Positions 38,961-48,662 of a stretch of DNA of 64,000 nt are shown here, piece after piece (position 1 is the stretch's first letter; each line of letters starts with the position of its first letter). Origin of the DNA: a virus; the IMG/VR virus record IMGVR_UViG_3300037493_004064, positions 23,737-87,736 of that record, one strand, 5' to 3'. The notes beneath the pieces were generated by a model. It was not told where the DNA came from and ran no database searches. It worked only from the letters and a program-made list of their open reading frames with translations. A program made the translations under genes and the position numbers.

Positions 38961-39616
38961 TTGAAAAAGTAGTTGGATATGGGTGCAGTTTTATGCAAGG
39001 AGACTCAGTTGCTCCGGAACTGACATGGGCTGCATTACTGGCAAAGAAATTTAAAGTCCCATTGCGGAATAGAGGCCAAAATGCAGGGTCAAACAAATTG
39101 GCCATGATTTACCTATTTGAGGATATATGCAAGGGCGATTACAGCAATACTCTGGTATTGTTTTCATGGACAGGAATACAACGGTCTACTTTTTGGTGCG
39201 AACAAAAAGATTACAAGAAATGGATTCCGGTATTACCGGGGCATGAATCACCTGACAAGATCATTGCAAACATGAACTCGGCATACTATGCTGATCTGTA
39301 TTCGGATTATGAGGCGCTGCACACCTCTTATATGCAAAAGTTGTCAGTTCAGGCTTTGCTGAAGGCAAAGAACATACCATATATGTTTGTAAATTCATTT
39401 ACCGAAGATTTTATCCTTTACAATGATGATACCATGAAATCCTTTGCTGAAAACTTAGACACAGACAACTTTTTATTTGGGTACGAGGATTCGATTTACC
39501 AGCACGTTTGTTTAAATCTGAAGATGGTTGCTGAGGATAATTTCCATCCAAGTATTATGGGCCATGAATATGTGGCAGATGCAGCGCATAAGTTCCTACT
39601 TAGGAAAAAAAGATGA
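38957..39616 (+). CDS. SGNH-hydrolase-like protein
   Basis: The 219-residue protein has the block I motif GYGCSFMQGD (nucleophile Ser), GSNKLAM (block III-like Asn) and DNFHPSIMGHEYVAD at the end (catalytic Asp/His). These are the hallmarks of SGNH/GDSL esterases, which add or remove acyl groups on sugars and lipids. The first member of a run of three SGNH-like genes, it overlaps the radical SAM gene by four bases. The substrate is not predictable. Confidence 0.68.
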   Translation: MIEKVVGYGCSFMQGDSVAPELTWAALLAKKFKVPLRNRGQNAGSNKLAMIYLFEDICKGDYSNTLVLFSWTGIQRSTFWCEQKDYKKWIPVLPGHESPDKIIANMNSAYYADLYSDYEALHTSYMQKLSVQALLKAKNIPYMFVNSFTEDFILYNDDTMKSFAENLDTDNFLFGYEDSIYQHVCLNLKMVAEDNFHPSIMGHEYVADAAHKFLLRKKR

Positions 39617-40428
39617 AACGATTTTTTGCTTTCGGGTGCAGTCTGACCAGGTATGCTTATGCAACTTGGGCAGATTTGGCCGCCGCCAACTTTGACGAGT
39701 ACTATAATTACGCCAAGGGCGGTGGTTCTAATACATTGATGATGGGCAGGCTGATAGAGGCTGATAATTATTTTGATTTTAATAAAGATACTGATACTGT
39801 TTACGTGATGCTCTCCGGAATAGGAAGATATAGTTATTACACATACGATAGGGGATGGATTACCAATGGTGATTTATATTCTTACCTGAGCAAAAACAAC
39901 AATAAGGATATGGAATTTTTAGTAAAAAATATCTATAACGATAAGGGGGCAATTTACCAATCCTGGTTAGCGGCACACCTAATGAAGAAGTTGCTTGTCT
40001 CAAAAGGTATACCACATAAGATATTATATGGAATTAATAACAGTAACTATTTGGTTCAGAATGAATTCAACGATGAAGAATCTATTAGGAAAGTTATGGA
40101 CATTGAGTCAATAGTAGATATAAAAACACCATTCAATGATTGGTTTAGATGTCCCGAGAACCTAAGGGCCGGGCCAGTTACTCCTAATTACACCGATGCT
40201 AATACTTTTGACGGGCACCCTTCACAGTTATTGCACTATAAGTTTCTGAAGAATTTTCTGCCTGAGTTTGACACTGAAATTACCAACAAGTTATTCACGT
40301 ATGTTGAATCTATTTTTGATGGTAGGAGTCAACATAAGCAGGAAACAACCTATAGGAATAAATTCTATAAAAAATTCAACAGGGCATTTACACACCCGCT
40401 TTTCGGACAGGAACATGAATTATGGTAA
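39613..40428 (+). CDS. SGNH-hydrolase-like protein
   Basis: The 271-residue protein has FAFGCSLTRYAYATWADLAA (block I Ser), AKGGGSNTLMM (Gly-Ser-Asn) and TFDGHPSQLLHYKF (Asp-Gly-His). It is more diverged from its neighbours than the 54-58 kb group, with a long insertion between blocks and a basic C-terminus. It overlaps both neighbours. An acyl-sugar esterase or acyltransferase role is a family-level inference. Confidence 0.62.
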   Translation: MKRFFAFGCSLTRYAYATWADLAAANFDEYYNYAKGGGSNTLMMGRLIEADNYFDFNKDTDTVYVMLSGIGRYSYYTYDRGWITNGDLYSYLSKNNNKDMEFLVKNIYNDKGAIYQSWLAAHLMKKLLVSKGIPHKILYGINNSNYLVQNEFNDEESIRKVMDIESIVDIKTPFNDWFRCPENLRAGPVTPNYTDANTFDGHPSQLLHYKFLKNFLPEFDTEITNKLFTYVESIFDGRSQHKQETTYRNKFYKKFNRAFTHPLFGQEHELW

Positions 40429-42725
40429 AACATTTAATAACAGGTGGATGTAGTTTCAGCAACGGAGGAGAATTCGGTGGTTGGACTGGTTACCTCTCTA
40501 ATTACCTAAAAACGCTTAACCCCGAGATGACGTGTGACCATACCGGATTTCTGAGTCAAGGCCAAGAGTTGATCCAAAAGAAAGTTATGCTGGCTATCTC
40601 TGAGGCATTGGCGCGTGGTTGTTCCAATGAAGATATTCTTGTAGTGGTTATGTGGAGTGGTACTTATAGAAAAGCATGGTACATCGACAACCCCGACATA
40701 GTAGATGATATCGTTAAGGGGATGCCAAACTTTAATGGTGGAATGTGCAAGGAGTTTCTAGATTTAAAAGACCAAATACCAGGGGAGCCTGCCTTCTTTG
40801 AGACTGCCAATGGAAGTAGATTTGAGTATAACCCCAATGGGGGATGGTACTTCACAGTTAATGGCAGTGAATGTAAGTTAGATTTTGTGAAGCAACATTA
40901 TCTGCTGGATAGGGTACTGTCTGGTGTTGGTAAGGTCAGCACCAGTTTGGAAAATATTATTACTCTACAGAATTTCTGTGCCCTAAATAAAGTTCAACTG
41001 ATACAGCAGTTTTTTATGGATTCAGTCTATCAAGACATTGATGATAACAAAAACCACCAGATTATCAATTATCTATATAAGCAGTTGGATTTTCCTAATA
41101 TCATAAAAGATGGCATGTTTGAGTATATGCATAAACCACTAGGAGTTAGCAGGGCCGACGCCATTAATTTATCTCATACTGAGCGACTACGGTTACAGGG
41201 GGACTCCAAATACTTCTATGTCGATGGATTCCATCCAGGTGAACTAGGGGTCAATCACTGGTGTGAAGAAGTATTGATTCCTTTTGTAGAGCCCAGAATT
41301 AAAAAAGTGAAATTTCAGCTACCGTTATTGTATGATGTTATTTTGCCCAATTACATCATGCCTAATGCCATTCTGACAGAATTGGGTATGGTGAATTACC
41401 TTCATAGCCTTCACTCAACCAGATGTGAAAGAGGTAATTCATTCTTTGAGCAGCAGTTAAATGCTGAAAATGATTTATATACTCCGATGACTTTTATTTT
41501 TGATAGAAGTATGGGTACCTTCCCCAACTCAGTTGGCGGCGGTGGAAACCTTAATACCGGAATGTATGACCAGTTAGCAGATCGTAACGTGAATTCGTTA
41601 TGTATTGGTCGTCGTGCCGGAAAGAAGTACATTTATCCCATTACTATTTCTCCACATATTGATGAGTTTTCGGGGCTGACACGAAAGGGCAGTAAGTTAA
41701 ATGGTGAGTATTTTTGGAAGCACATGTCTGCCCAAGCCCTAGCTGATGTTAAGTCCCGTCGCGCCCTAATATTTTTGGACTATGCCCAAGAAAACTACAT
41801 TGAAAAGAGTATGTATGAACGGCTGCATTATGGCATTGAAATTAGCGGTATACCCAGAGAACAGATCGTCCTGGCATTCAATAGTTTCAACGCGCAAGAA
41901 CTGTATGAGTCCTGGTTTCCCATTGAACAACGGAGGCTTGAAGTTAAGAATTGGCCATATGTTTTGGCAAATACTTCATACTATTACAACTCAGTACCAG
42001 ATTCCAGAATTGAACCTCTCAAAATTATTTCCACCAGGACCAAAATTAGAAAAAACTATTTTGTTTTCAAGATCCGCAGACCAAGACCCCATAGACAGGC
42101 CCTGTTATTTAAACTTTGCACGGATGATTTATTAAACAAGGGCGATTGGTCCTGGTTAGAAAACACCACGTATGATGATGCATGGATGTACGGACTCGCT
42201 CAACAATTTAATTTTGAGTTTAATACAGAGAAAATAAAGAAACTACATGAACAGTTCCCGCACTCGTTACAAGATGAACAAGGGACGTTCACCAGCATAA
42301 GTTCCTGGACAGATAATAAAACTGTGACTTATGAGAATGCATATTTTTATATTTGCACAGAAACATATACCCATGGTGAGCATAAGTCAATCACTGAAAA
42401 AGTGTGTAAGCCAATGGTTAATTTTCTGCCATTTTTGTTTGTGTCCTTTCCAGGAGCACTCGCGTTGCTACGGCACCTTGGTTTTAAAACGTTCTCACCA
42501 TTTATTGACGAAAGATACGATGATGAGCCGGACGAGGGTAAACGAGTTTCCATGGTGTACAATGAGATAAAAAGAATGTGTTCAATGTCCAAGCGAGAAC
42601 TACATGATTGGTATTGGCAAATGGAAGATATCCTGCATCATAACAGAAAACATTTTTTAAATTACTACAAAGACGACAGCCACGCAATTAAATTAATTGA
42701 ATACCTCCACGATAGGGTAAAATAA
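40422..42725 (+). CDS. Fusion: SGNH-like domain plus glycosyltransferase-like domain
   Basis: The 767-residue protein. Residues 1-300 form an SGNH-like domain (ITGGCSFSNGGEFGGW ... YVDGFHPGELGVNHW). Residues about 310-767 are a second domain of glycosyltransferase type: a RRPRPHRQALLF basic helix near 555 and a C-terminal block ITEKVCKPMVNFLPFLFVSF followed by GFKTFSPFIDERYD. That C-terminal block recurs at 45109-46545 and, more distantly, at 51460-52566. The pairing of an acyl-type domain with a transferase suggests one protein that builds and modifies the same sugar (inference). It overlaps the upstream gene by seven bases. Confidence 0.6.
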   Translation: MVKHLITGGCSFSNGGEFGGWTGYLSNYLKTLNPEMTCDHTGFLSQGQELIQKKVMLAISEALARGCSNEDILVVVMWSGTYRKAWYIDNPDIVDDIVKGMPNFNGGMCKEFLDLKDQIPGEPAFFETANGSRFEYNPNGGWYFTVNGSECKLDFVKQHYLLDRVLSGVGKVSTSLENIITLQNFCALNKVQLIQQFFMDSVYQDIDDNKNHQIINYLYKQLDFPNIIKDGMFEYMHKPLGVSRADAINLSHTERLRLQGDSKYFYVDGFHPGELGVNHWCEEVLIPFVEPRIKKVKFQLPLLYDVILPNYIMPNAILTELGMVNYLHSLHSTRCERGNSFFEQQLNAENDLYTPMTFIFDRSMGTFPNSVGGGGNLNTGMYDQLADRNVNSLCIGRRAGKKYIYPITISPHIDEFSGLTRKGSKLNGEYFWKHMSAQALADVKSRRALIFLDYAQENYIEKSMYERLHYGIEISGIPREQIVLAFNSFNAQELYESWFPIEQRRLEVKNWPYVLANTSYYYNSVPDSRIEPLKIISTRTKIRKNYFVFKIRRPRPHRQALLFKLCTDDLLNKGDWSWLENTTYDDAWMYGLAQQFNFEFNTEKIKKLHEQFPHSLQDEQGTFTSISSWTDNKTVTYENAYFYICTETYTHGEHKSITEKVCKPMVNFLPFLFVSFPGALALLRHLGFKTFSPFIDERYDDEPDEGKRVSMVYNEIKRMCSMSKRELHDWYWQMEDILHHNRKHFLNYYKDDSHAIKLIEYLHDRVK

Positions 42726-43330
42726 TGTACGATAAATCCATTTTAGGATTCATGAAAGAATCTGAATTAAAGATCATAGAACAGTTGGCGACCGAGGTAC
42801 CAAAAAATGGCGTCATAGTTGAGATAGGGTCTTGCTTTGGCAGAAGTTCTGTTTGTTGGGCAAAGTCAGCACCTACGGCAACAGTATACTGCATTGACAC
42901 TTTTTCTGATCAAGATTGGGTGTGTGATGCCCAATATACTAACGGGTATGATGTTGAGCATGGGTGCCCGCGTTCAGGCGTAACTTATAACACAAAATCT
43001 GAATTTATTCGTAACACCAAGAGTATTTCAAATATTGTTATGATAGAGGGCAACAGCCCTCATGTCATCTATCCTGGTGGTGACATTGACTTATTCTTCA
43101 TTGATGCCCTGCATATGAATCCGAATGATTGGGAAAATCTATGCCATTGGATCCCGCAATGCAAACCAAATGCAGTTGTTTGTGGTCATGATATGGTAGA
43201 TGATTTCCCTGATGTACAACAAAATGTAAGACGACTAGAAAAGATACTAAATAAAGCAGTTACGTTGTACCCAAGTGGAACAATATGGAGTTTTAAACTA
43301 GATCGTGGTGTTTCAAGGAATGAGTTATGA
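42725..43330 (+). CDS. Class I SAM methyltransferase (Methyltransf_24-like)
   Basis: The 201-residue protein has GVIVEIGSCFGRSSVCWAKS (SAM motif I), VYCIDTFSDQD (acidic residue binding the ribose), DLFFIDALHMNP and VVCGHDMVDDF. These fit the Methyltransf_24/cephalosporin-hydroxylase-like group often found in sugar gene clusters. The likely product is an O- or N-methylated sugar. Its start overlaps the previous stop (TAATG). Confidence 0.7.
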   Translation: MYDKSILGFMKESELKIIEQLATEVPKNGVIVEIGSCFGRSSVCWAKSAPTATVYCIDTFSDQDWVCDAQYTNGYDVEHGCPRSGVTYNTKSEFIRNTKSISNIVMIEGNSPHVIYPGGDIDLFFIDALHMNPNDWENLCHWIPQCKPNAVVCGHDMVDDFPDVQQNVRRLEKILNKAVTLYPSGTIWSFKLDRGVSRNEL

Positions 43331-43959
43331 GTGATATTAACCTACAGTGGGTAAACAAAGTATTTAACTTTGACCCTATAACTATGTTTGACATAGGCTG
43401 TGCCGACATGCAGGACACCATTAACTTTAAGCATATCAGTGCCGACTCCTTGATCTACGCATTTGACTGTAATGATTTCTGGTTTAAACAAAATACAAAA
43501 CTGGCCATTGACAATGGTATCCATTATTTTCACTGTGCGTTTGCTGACAGAGATGGTGAGATAGAATTTACGCCGTCTTTGATGCAAGGAAAACTGCTGC
43601 ATCCATTCTCTGGTAGCATCTATGCCCCTATTAATCTACATGGAAAAGTATATGGCGAACCAATGAAGGTTCAATGTACAACATTTGATACCTTTTGTAA
43701 GAATTTTAACATCAGCCCTGATTTCCTGCATATTGATACCGAGGGCGCCGAGTTTATCATTTTTCAGCATATGAAAGAATTTAAGCCCAAATTGATATGG
43801 TCCGAAACATGCGGAATGTATGAGTATGACACAAAGAAAACAGGGCATGAGTTATCTGCGCTGATTGTGTCACTTGGGTACACTGAAATTTATACCGGAC
43901 CGGGCGACTCCTTGTTTCGGAGAAATGATTTCGAAACTATCCCATACGTACCGTTATGA
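43327..43959 (+). CDS. FkbM-type methyltransferase
   Basis: The 210-residue protein has MFDIGCADMQDT (motif I), a short acidic loop IYAFDCNDFW, TTFDTFCKN, and the FkbM signature DFLHIDTEGAEFIIFQHMKE. FkbM enzymes methylate hydroxyls on sugars or polyketides. It sits directly after another methyltransferase with an ATGA overlap, and immediately before an rmlC-type epimerase, fitting a modified deoxy-sugar route. Confidence 0.75.
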   Translation: MSDINLQWVNKVFNFDPITMFDIGCADMQDTINFKHISADSLIYAFDCNDFWFKQNTKLAIDNGIHYFHCAFADRDGEIEFTPSLMQGKLLHPFSGSIYAPINLHGKVYGEPMKVQCTTFDTFCKNFNISPDFLHIDTEGAEFIIFQHMKEFKPKLIWSETCGMYEYDTKKTGHELSALIVSLGYTEIYTGPGDSLFRRNDFETIPYVPL

Positions 43960-44501
43960 ACTATAAAAACCAGTCTTGGGAAAGCGTAAACGTTTCCTTC
44001 CTGAAAACATTCGGGCAGTCTATCCCTGTTTACTCCCCGTCGGTGTTCCGAGAATTCAGAGGAGAGATATTTACTACATACCACTCTGATACGCATCCAG
44101 TTAACACCTTGCTACCAGCAGGGTGCGTAGTACATAGCAGATTTTCTAAGTCATATAAGAATGTGCTGCGCGGCCTTCATTACGATGACAAGACCTATAA
44201 ACTGGTCCAGGCATTAGTCGGTGAAATTTACTTAGTTGTACTTGATGTACGCGAGGGTTCTGATACGTTTGGTAAATGGGAATCCTATCTTCTCTCAGAG
44301 AAAACTAGAGACCAGATTTTAATTCCACCGGGGTTCGCCAATGGTCATTACGCTTTGACTGACTGCATTTTCCATTACAACTTATTTTACTGCGGTGGGT
44401 ACGTCGATGAAAACAAGCAAGGCGTAATTAAATGGAATGACCCAAAATTCAATATGGAATGGCCAACCGCAACCCCAACATTACAACAAAGAGACCGATG
44501 A
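43956..44501 (+). CDS. rfbC: dTDP-4-dehydrorhamnose 3,5-epimerase family protein
   Basis: The 181-residue protein has the rmlC/rfbC signature: SYKNVLRGLHYD (catalytic His in RGLHY), KLVQALVGEIYLVVLDVREG, FGKWESYLLSE and PPGFANGHYALTD. Canonical members convert dTDP-4-keto-6-deoxyglucose to the L-rhamno keto form. The other rhamnose genes (rmlA, rmlB, rmlD) are not recognisable as a set here, so the sugar could be a different 6-deoxyhexose or the other steps could be from the host. ATGA overlaps are on both sides. Confidence 0.83.
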   Translation: MNYKNQSWESVNVSFLKTFGQSIPVYSPSVFREFRGEIFTTYHSDTHPVNTLLPAGCVVHSRFSKSYKNVLRGLHYDDKTYKLVQALVGEIYLVVLDVREGSDTFGKWESYLLSEKTRDQILIPPGFANGHYALTDCIFHYNLFYCGGYVDENKQGVIKWNDPKFNMEWPTATPTLQQRDR

Positions 44502-45124
44502 TTAACTTAGAACAATATAGTAAGGTACGGGAAATAGATTTTTCGCCCCAGGACCTAATCGATTTTGAACAAAAGATCGTTGACCACTGGGAAAATGCAA
44601 AAATTACTGGACCAGTGCATTTGTCAAATGGGAACGAAGAGCCACTGATTGAAGTATTCAAACGAATTAAAACAACAGACTGGGTATTCAGCACGTGGCG
44701 ATCACACTATCATGCCTTACTTAAAGGAATCGATCCGATGTTTATTGAGAACGAAATACTAGCAGGAAGATCGATAACTATTTGCAACCTGGACCAGAGA
44801 TTTTATTCGTCCGCCATCGTAGGTGGGACACTATCCATTGCTTTGGGTGTGGCACAAGCAATCAAACGAGATGGTAGCCCCGACAGAGTGTGGTGCTTTA
44901 TAGGCGACATGAGTTTTGAGAGTGGTTTATTCTATGAAATCCATAAGTACGCCAGGAACTTTGATTTGCCATTACACTTCATAGTTGAGGATAATGGAAA
45001 GTCCACATACACTCCAACTACTGCTACATGGGGGGTCAAAAGAGAAATACCCGACGATGTAGTATATTACGCATATACGTCTAAATTTCCACATTATGGG
45101 ACAGGTAAATGGATCGCATTTTAA
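44498..45124 (+). CDS. TPP-dependent enzyme, E1-alpha-like subunit
   Basis: The 208-residue protein has STWRSHYHALLKGIDPMFIE (E1-alpha-type approach to the active site), GGTLSIALGVAQAIK, and the thiamine-diphosphate motif G-D-M-S-F-E-S-G with Asn 29 residues after the Asp (HFIVEDNG), matching GDG-x(25-30)-N. It is shorter than pyruvate dehydrogenase E1-alpha (about 330-400). I take ATG 44498 (ATGA overlap) over an upstream ATG at 44459 that would add 13 residues inside rfbC. Its probable partner is the E1-beta-like protein at 59380. The reaction is unknown; keto-sugar or two-carbon transfer chemistry is a guess. Confidence 0.72.
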   Translation: MINLEQYSKVREIDFSPQDLIDFEQKIVDHWENAKITGPVHLSNGNEEPLIEVFKRIKTTDWVFSTWRSHYHALLKGIDPMFIENEILAGRSITICNLDQRFYSSAIVGGTLSIALGVAQAIKRDGSPDRVWCFIGDMSFESGLFYEIHKYARNFDLPLHFIVEDNGKSTYTPTTATWGVKREIPDDVVYYAYTSKFPHYGTGKWIAF

Positions 45125-46545
45125 AACTAGTTTATTCTCATCAGTACGAAAAATTTGAAAAACCGCAGTTCGTACACAACGGCATTCACCCGGCGTTTTC
45201 AAATTATCTTGTGTCAAAATCACAGGAAATGGGCAATCAGTTCAATCTTGACCAAGAAATAAATAAGGTAGTTCAGACTAACACAGCCCAAGATTGGTGC
45301 TTTACAACCCACAGTAATTTTATCTTTTACATCATCAGGTATTATGGTGGGAGTTACGGGGACTCAACTAACACAATCCACATGAATGACATCATTGACG
45401 ATGATGCCATTTACTTGTATCCAGTTGAAATTCGAACGACAATTAACGAATTTACAAAAGACCTCACCTTCCAATTGGAGGGGAAAACATATGAGTATAC
45501 GTTTCTTGATACAATCCCGAATCAGGTCTTGCAACACCTGAGGACCGGTAAAGTCAAGTTGATCATAAATGTAATTCATGACCCCGGTGCTCATTCGCTT
45601 CAGATGAGGAAGATTGAAAAAATGCTGAACTCCATTGGAATAGATGGCAGCAACATAATCTTTATTTGGGGGAATAATTACCAAAAATACTATGAGGAGC
45701 AACCCGAGAGCAAAATTAAGTTGACGTACGGGCTGCTTCCGTTGCAGCAAGTTGCTGCCAGTTCCAAACAATATCCGAGAGTAACGTCACTTGGGTATAC
45801 CTCTGACCTGGTCCGAGAAGAAGACTTGGAAAGAAATAAAACCACATATCGGAAAAGATTTCTATGTTACAACAGAACTCTGAAAAAACACCGATATATG
45901 CTGGCTTATCTGGCACTAAAACATGACCTGCTGCAGGACAATGTCTTTAGTTTTCTGAATTTAGTCGGAGACGAACAGCACGTTGTCCACTCAATTTATG
46001 AGTACACAAACGACCTGCCAGAATCTAAGATATGTGCCAAGAAAATAGTGGATATGATTCCGTATGAGATTGACACTCAACACCTGGATTCCGAGGCAAT
46101 TCGCTCATTTGGATCAGATAACAATCTTAAAGAAGTATTTCTTGGTACCTATATCCATTTAATATCAGAAACTCTGTTTGAAGAGGGAGACCCCAAGAAC
46201 CCATTCTTCTCTGAAAAGACGTTCAGACCAATACAAAATCTACAGCCATTCTTGTTCGCGGGGAACGCATACTCACTCAAGTTACTAAAAGAGTTAGGTT
46301 TTAAAACTTTTGCGCCCTTTATTGATGAACGATACGATGAGGTAGAGGACCATGTCCAGAGAATGAAAATGCTTGAGGGTGAGATATTACGATTAAAAAA
46401 TATGGATTTGGCCGAGATACACGCCTGGTATTATTCAATTACGGATATCCTACTTTGGAACCAGAACCATCTTTTGACCTTTGCAAAGAGTAATCCTTTT
46501 GATCAGGTTGTTTCCGACATAAATAAGTTCTATGAAATTCAATAA
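45109..46545 (+). CDS. Putative glycosyltransferase with C-terminal EKT module
   Basis: The 478-residue protein has no strong N-terminal match. In the second half, RKRFLCYNRTLKKHRYMLAY is followed by EYTNDL, and then FFSEKTFRPIQNLQPFLFAG, LLKELGFKTFAPFIDERYDE. The latter matches the C-terminal block of the 40422 fusion protein closely, including GFKTF-x-PFIDERYD. A glycosyltransferase role is inferred from context and from the E-K-T/P-F pattern seen in sugar transferases. The first 16 bases overlap the TPP gene. Confidence 0.55.
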   Translation: MDRILKLVYSHQYEKFEKPQFVHNGIHPAFSNYLVSKSQEMGNQFNLDQEINKVVQTNTAQDWCFTTHSNFIFYIIRYYGGSYGDSTNTIHMNDIIDDDAIYLYPVEIRTTINEFTKDLTFQLEGKTYEYTFLDTIPNQVLQHLRTGKVKLIINVIHDPGAHSLQMRKIEKMLNSIGIDGSNIIFIWGNNYQKYYEEQPESKIKLTYGLLPLQQVAASSKQYPRVTSLGYTSDLVREEDLERNKTTYRKRFLCYNRTLKKHRYMLAYLALKHDLLQDNVFSFLNLVGDEQHVVHSIYEYTNDLPESKICAKKIVDMIPYEIDTQHLDSEAIRSFGSDNNLKEVFLGTYIHLISETLFEEGDPKNPFFSEKTFRPIQNLQPFLFAGNAYSLKLLKELGFKTFAPFIDERYDEVEDHVQRMKMLEGEILRLKNMDLAEIHAWYYSITDILLWNQNHLLTFAKSNPFDQVVSDINKFYEIQ

Positions 46546-47524
46546 CAAAACCGTGCTAGTTACAGGGGCCAATGGCCTAGTTGGTTTACCAACAGTTGAG
46601 AAATGTGTCTTAGAGGGCGCCACGAAAGTGTATGCAGTTGACATCGTGTTAGGTGATAAACTTGTCAACCTTCAGCACAAATACCCGGATAACATTGTCC
46701 TTCTGAAGGTTGACCTTACTTACTTGCATAACTGTGAGGCCATTTTCGCAGAAAATGAAATTAATATTGTCTTGCATATCGCAGGAATTAAAGGTTCTCC
46801 GGCAAGATCAAGCAAGCGACCGTGTGATTACTTATTTCCAATGCTGATGTTCAACACTAATATGATTAAGGCGGCATTTGATGCCAAGGTTGACTGGTTT
46901 GTTTATCTGAGCAGCGTTGGTGTATATCAACCAGCAGAGATGATGCACGAAGATGATGTATGGAAAACTACGCCTAGTCAGAATGACTGGTACCCCGGGT
47001 GGTCTAAGCGAATGGGCGAAGCCACTCTGGAATCATTGCAGGTACAGTATGGTTGGGATAATTGGACAGTTATCAGACCATCAAATATCTATGGCTTAAA
47101 CGATAATTTTGCCCAAGACGCCACCGTAGTCAGTTCGAACATTTGGAAGTTACTCAACGTAGAAGGCGATGATATTGTTTGTTGGGGGAATGGATCAGCC
47201 AGACGAGATTTTGTGTTCGGTGATGACGTTGCTCAGGCAAGCATTGATGTTGTCAAAAAGGAAGTCAAGGACATTATAAACTTTGGGTGTGGAGTTGCAG
47301 TTTCAATTAAGGAAACGATTGAGGCTATCGTTGACTCGTATGAGGAAATTTCAGGAATCAGAAAGAATATAGTATGGGATGAGTCCAAAACAAATGGTGA
47401 TCCGGTCCGATGCCTAAATTCCGACAGACAAACTAAGTATCAAATTCTACCATCAACTTCTTTGAAAGATGGTATAAAGCAGACAATAATATCTTATCAA
47501 TCAGACCATGTAAATGTCAAATGA
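46532..47524 (+). CDS. NAD-dependent sugar-nucleotide epimerase/dehydratase (SDR)
   Basis: The 330-residue protein has a Rossmann motif T-G-A-N-G-L-V-G (11-18), VLHIAGIKGS, FVYLSSVGVYQP, RPSNIYGLNDNF and RRDFVFGDDVAQA, all typical of extended SDR sugar-nucleotide enzymes. The catalytic region reads WYPGWSKRMGE, so Tyr is five, not four, residues before Lys. The 3' end (about 47468-47502) has a diverged copy at 51407-51440 inside another gene. It overlaps the upstream gene by 14 bases. Confidence 0.8.
   Translation: MKFNNKTVLVTGANGLVGLPTVEKCVLEGATKVYAVDIVLGDKLVNLQHKYPDNIVLLKVDLTYLHNCEAIFAENEINIVLHIAGIKGSPARSSKRPCDYLFPMLMFNTNMIKAAFDAKVDWFVYLSSVGVYQPAEMMHEDDVWKTTPSQNDWYPGWSKRMGEATLESLQVQYGWDNWTVIRPSNIYGLNDNFAQDATVVSSNIWKLLNVEGDDIVCWGNGSARRDFVFGDDVAQASIDVVKKEVKDIINFGCGVAVSIKETIEAIVDSYEEISGIRKNIVWDESKTNGDPVRCLNSDRQTKYQILPSTSLKDGIKQTIISYQSDHVNVK
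47468..47502 (+). repeat. Direct repeat, left copy (end of epimerase gene)
   Basis: The blocks GATGGTATAAA, CAGACAATA and TCTTATCAATC occur in this order with one extra base between the first two. The same three blocks, without that base and with two substitutions, occur at 51407-51440. The last block plus flanks also occurs at 48646-48659. Confidence 0.75.
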
Positions 47525-48662
47525 TGCACTTAAACGGTTTGCTGCGAAGCGTTACCCTAATCCTAATAGTGGTATAGAGTCTGATGGTTTCATAAGACCA
47601 CCCGACATCCATATACCTGAGCAGGAAGAGCCGACGGCGAAACTGGCTCCAAGTTCTCCCCCGTCACAAAAAAACGTGAGAATTGCCGTATGTTTCCATG
47701 GGCAATTGCGTAATGCGTGTCATGCCGCACCTGCCATTAAGGCTTATTTAGGTGATTTATGGGAAAATTGCGATTTTTTCATACATACTTGGAATATTAA
47801 CACGTACACCAGTCCCTGTGAATCATTTAAAGATTATATCTATGCATTAACTGGCACAGAAATAGATTTAAATCTTACTGGTCCCCCTGTCAAAAAATCG
47901 GTTACCTATGATGAGGTAGAATTTGTAAAATTTTTTTATCAACCTAAATTTTTTAAAGTTGAATCATATGAAAAATGGGCCGAAGAACATTCCTCGTCAA
48001 TAAAGAAAGCCCTGGAATTAATAATTCCAGCACATTGTCCACCCTATTATTACAGTTTTTTTTCTAGTATACAGGGTAAAAAGTCTTTTGAAAATGAAAA
48101 CGGATTTATTTATGATGCTGTTGTAAAATTACGACCTGATGTTTCTTTTTTAGTAAATAAAATGCCTATCTATAAAGATAAGAAATGTCATCTGTCTAGT
48201 AAATGCACAACTGATGTTTATACGTCTTATTTGTGTCATGACCTAATAACTTTTTATAAAGACACAACTTCTTTTTATAAAGTAGGCGAAGAATTGTGGA
48301 TTTCTACTAGTTTGTTAATGGATAGAGTTAGCAATATTTGGCAAGATTTTAAATTTGGAAATACAGAAAATCTATCCATAGCAGAATATCTTACAAAACA
48401 TCATATCCAGCAAAAAACGACCCACACAGTGAACGTTGCTTTTCATCGGGCTATCTGTCAGATTGTGCCGTCAACTGATTGGCCGTTAGTTCATTTATTG
48501 TCAGTTTTAACTGATCAAGTGGGTCTAACTAATATAGTTGTTATCATTGAGGATGATGTGAAAAATCGGTTAATCAATTATATTAAAAGTGACGACTTTT
48601 TAGATATGTTGCAACAAACATATGAGTCATACAATAGAAGAAAATTATCTTATCAATCATGA
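47514..48662 (+). CDS. Putative glycosyltransferase, GQLR/LRPDV family (copy 1)
   Basis: The 382-residue protein has a Pro-rich N-terminal extension (1-55) and then RIAVCFHGQLRNACHAAPAI, LGDLWENCDFFIHTW, and later YDAVVKLRPDVSF, which takes the place of a DXD motif. The next gene starts with the same VCFxGQLR-AIKxxxGDLWxNCDFFxHTW plan, so the two are tandem paralogues. From about 47760 the DNA becomes strikingly AT-rich (14 G/C in 48121-48180). A transferase role is inferred from family resemblance. It overlaps the epimerase gene by eleven bases. Confidence 0.6.
   Translation: MSNDALKRFAAKRYPNPNSGIESDGFIRPPDIHIPEQEEPTAKLAPSSPPSQKNVRIAVCFHGQLRNACHAAPAIKAYLGDLWENCDFFIHTWNINTYTSPCESFKDYIYALTGTEIDLNLTGPPVKKSVTYDEVEFVKFFYQPKFFKVESYEKWAEEHSSSIKKALELIIPAHCPPYYYSFFSSIQGKKSFENENGFIYDAVVKLRPDVSFLVNKMPIYKDKKCHLSSKCTTDVYTSYLCHDLITFYKDTTSFYKVGEELWISTSLLMDRVSNIWQDFKFGNTENLSIAEYLTKHHIQQKTTHTVNVAFHRAICQIVPSTDWPLVHLLSVLTDQVGLTNIVVIIEDDVKNRLINYIKSDDFLDMLQQTYESYNRRKLSYQS
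48646..48659 (+). repeat. Short direct repeat between the tandem GQLR genes
   Basis: TATCTTATCAATCA is identical to 47490-47503. It is the end of the first GQLR gene and abuts the ATG of the second (48659). Its 11-base core also occurs at 51430-51440. Confidence 0.6.
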
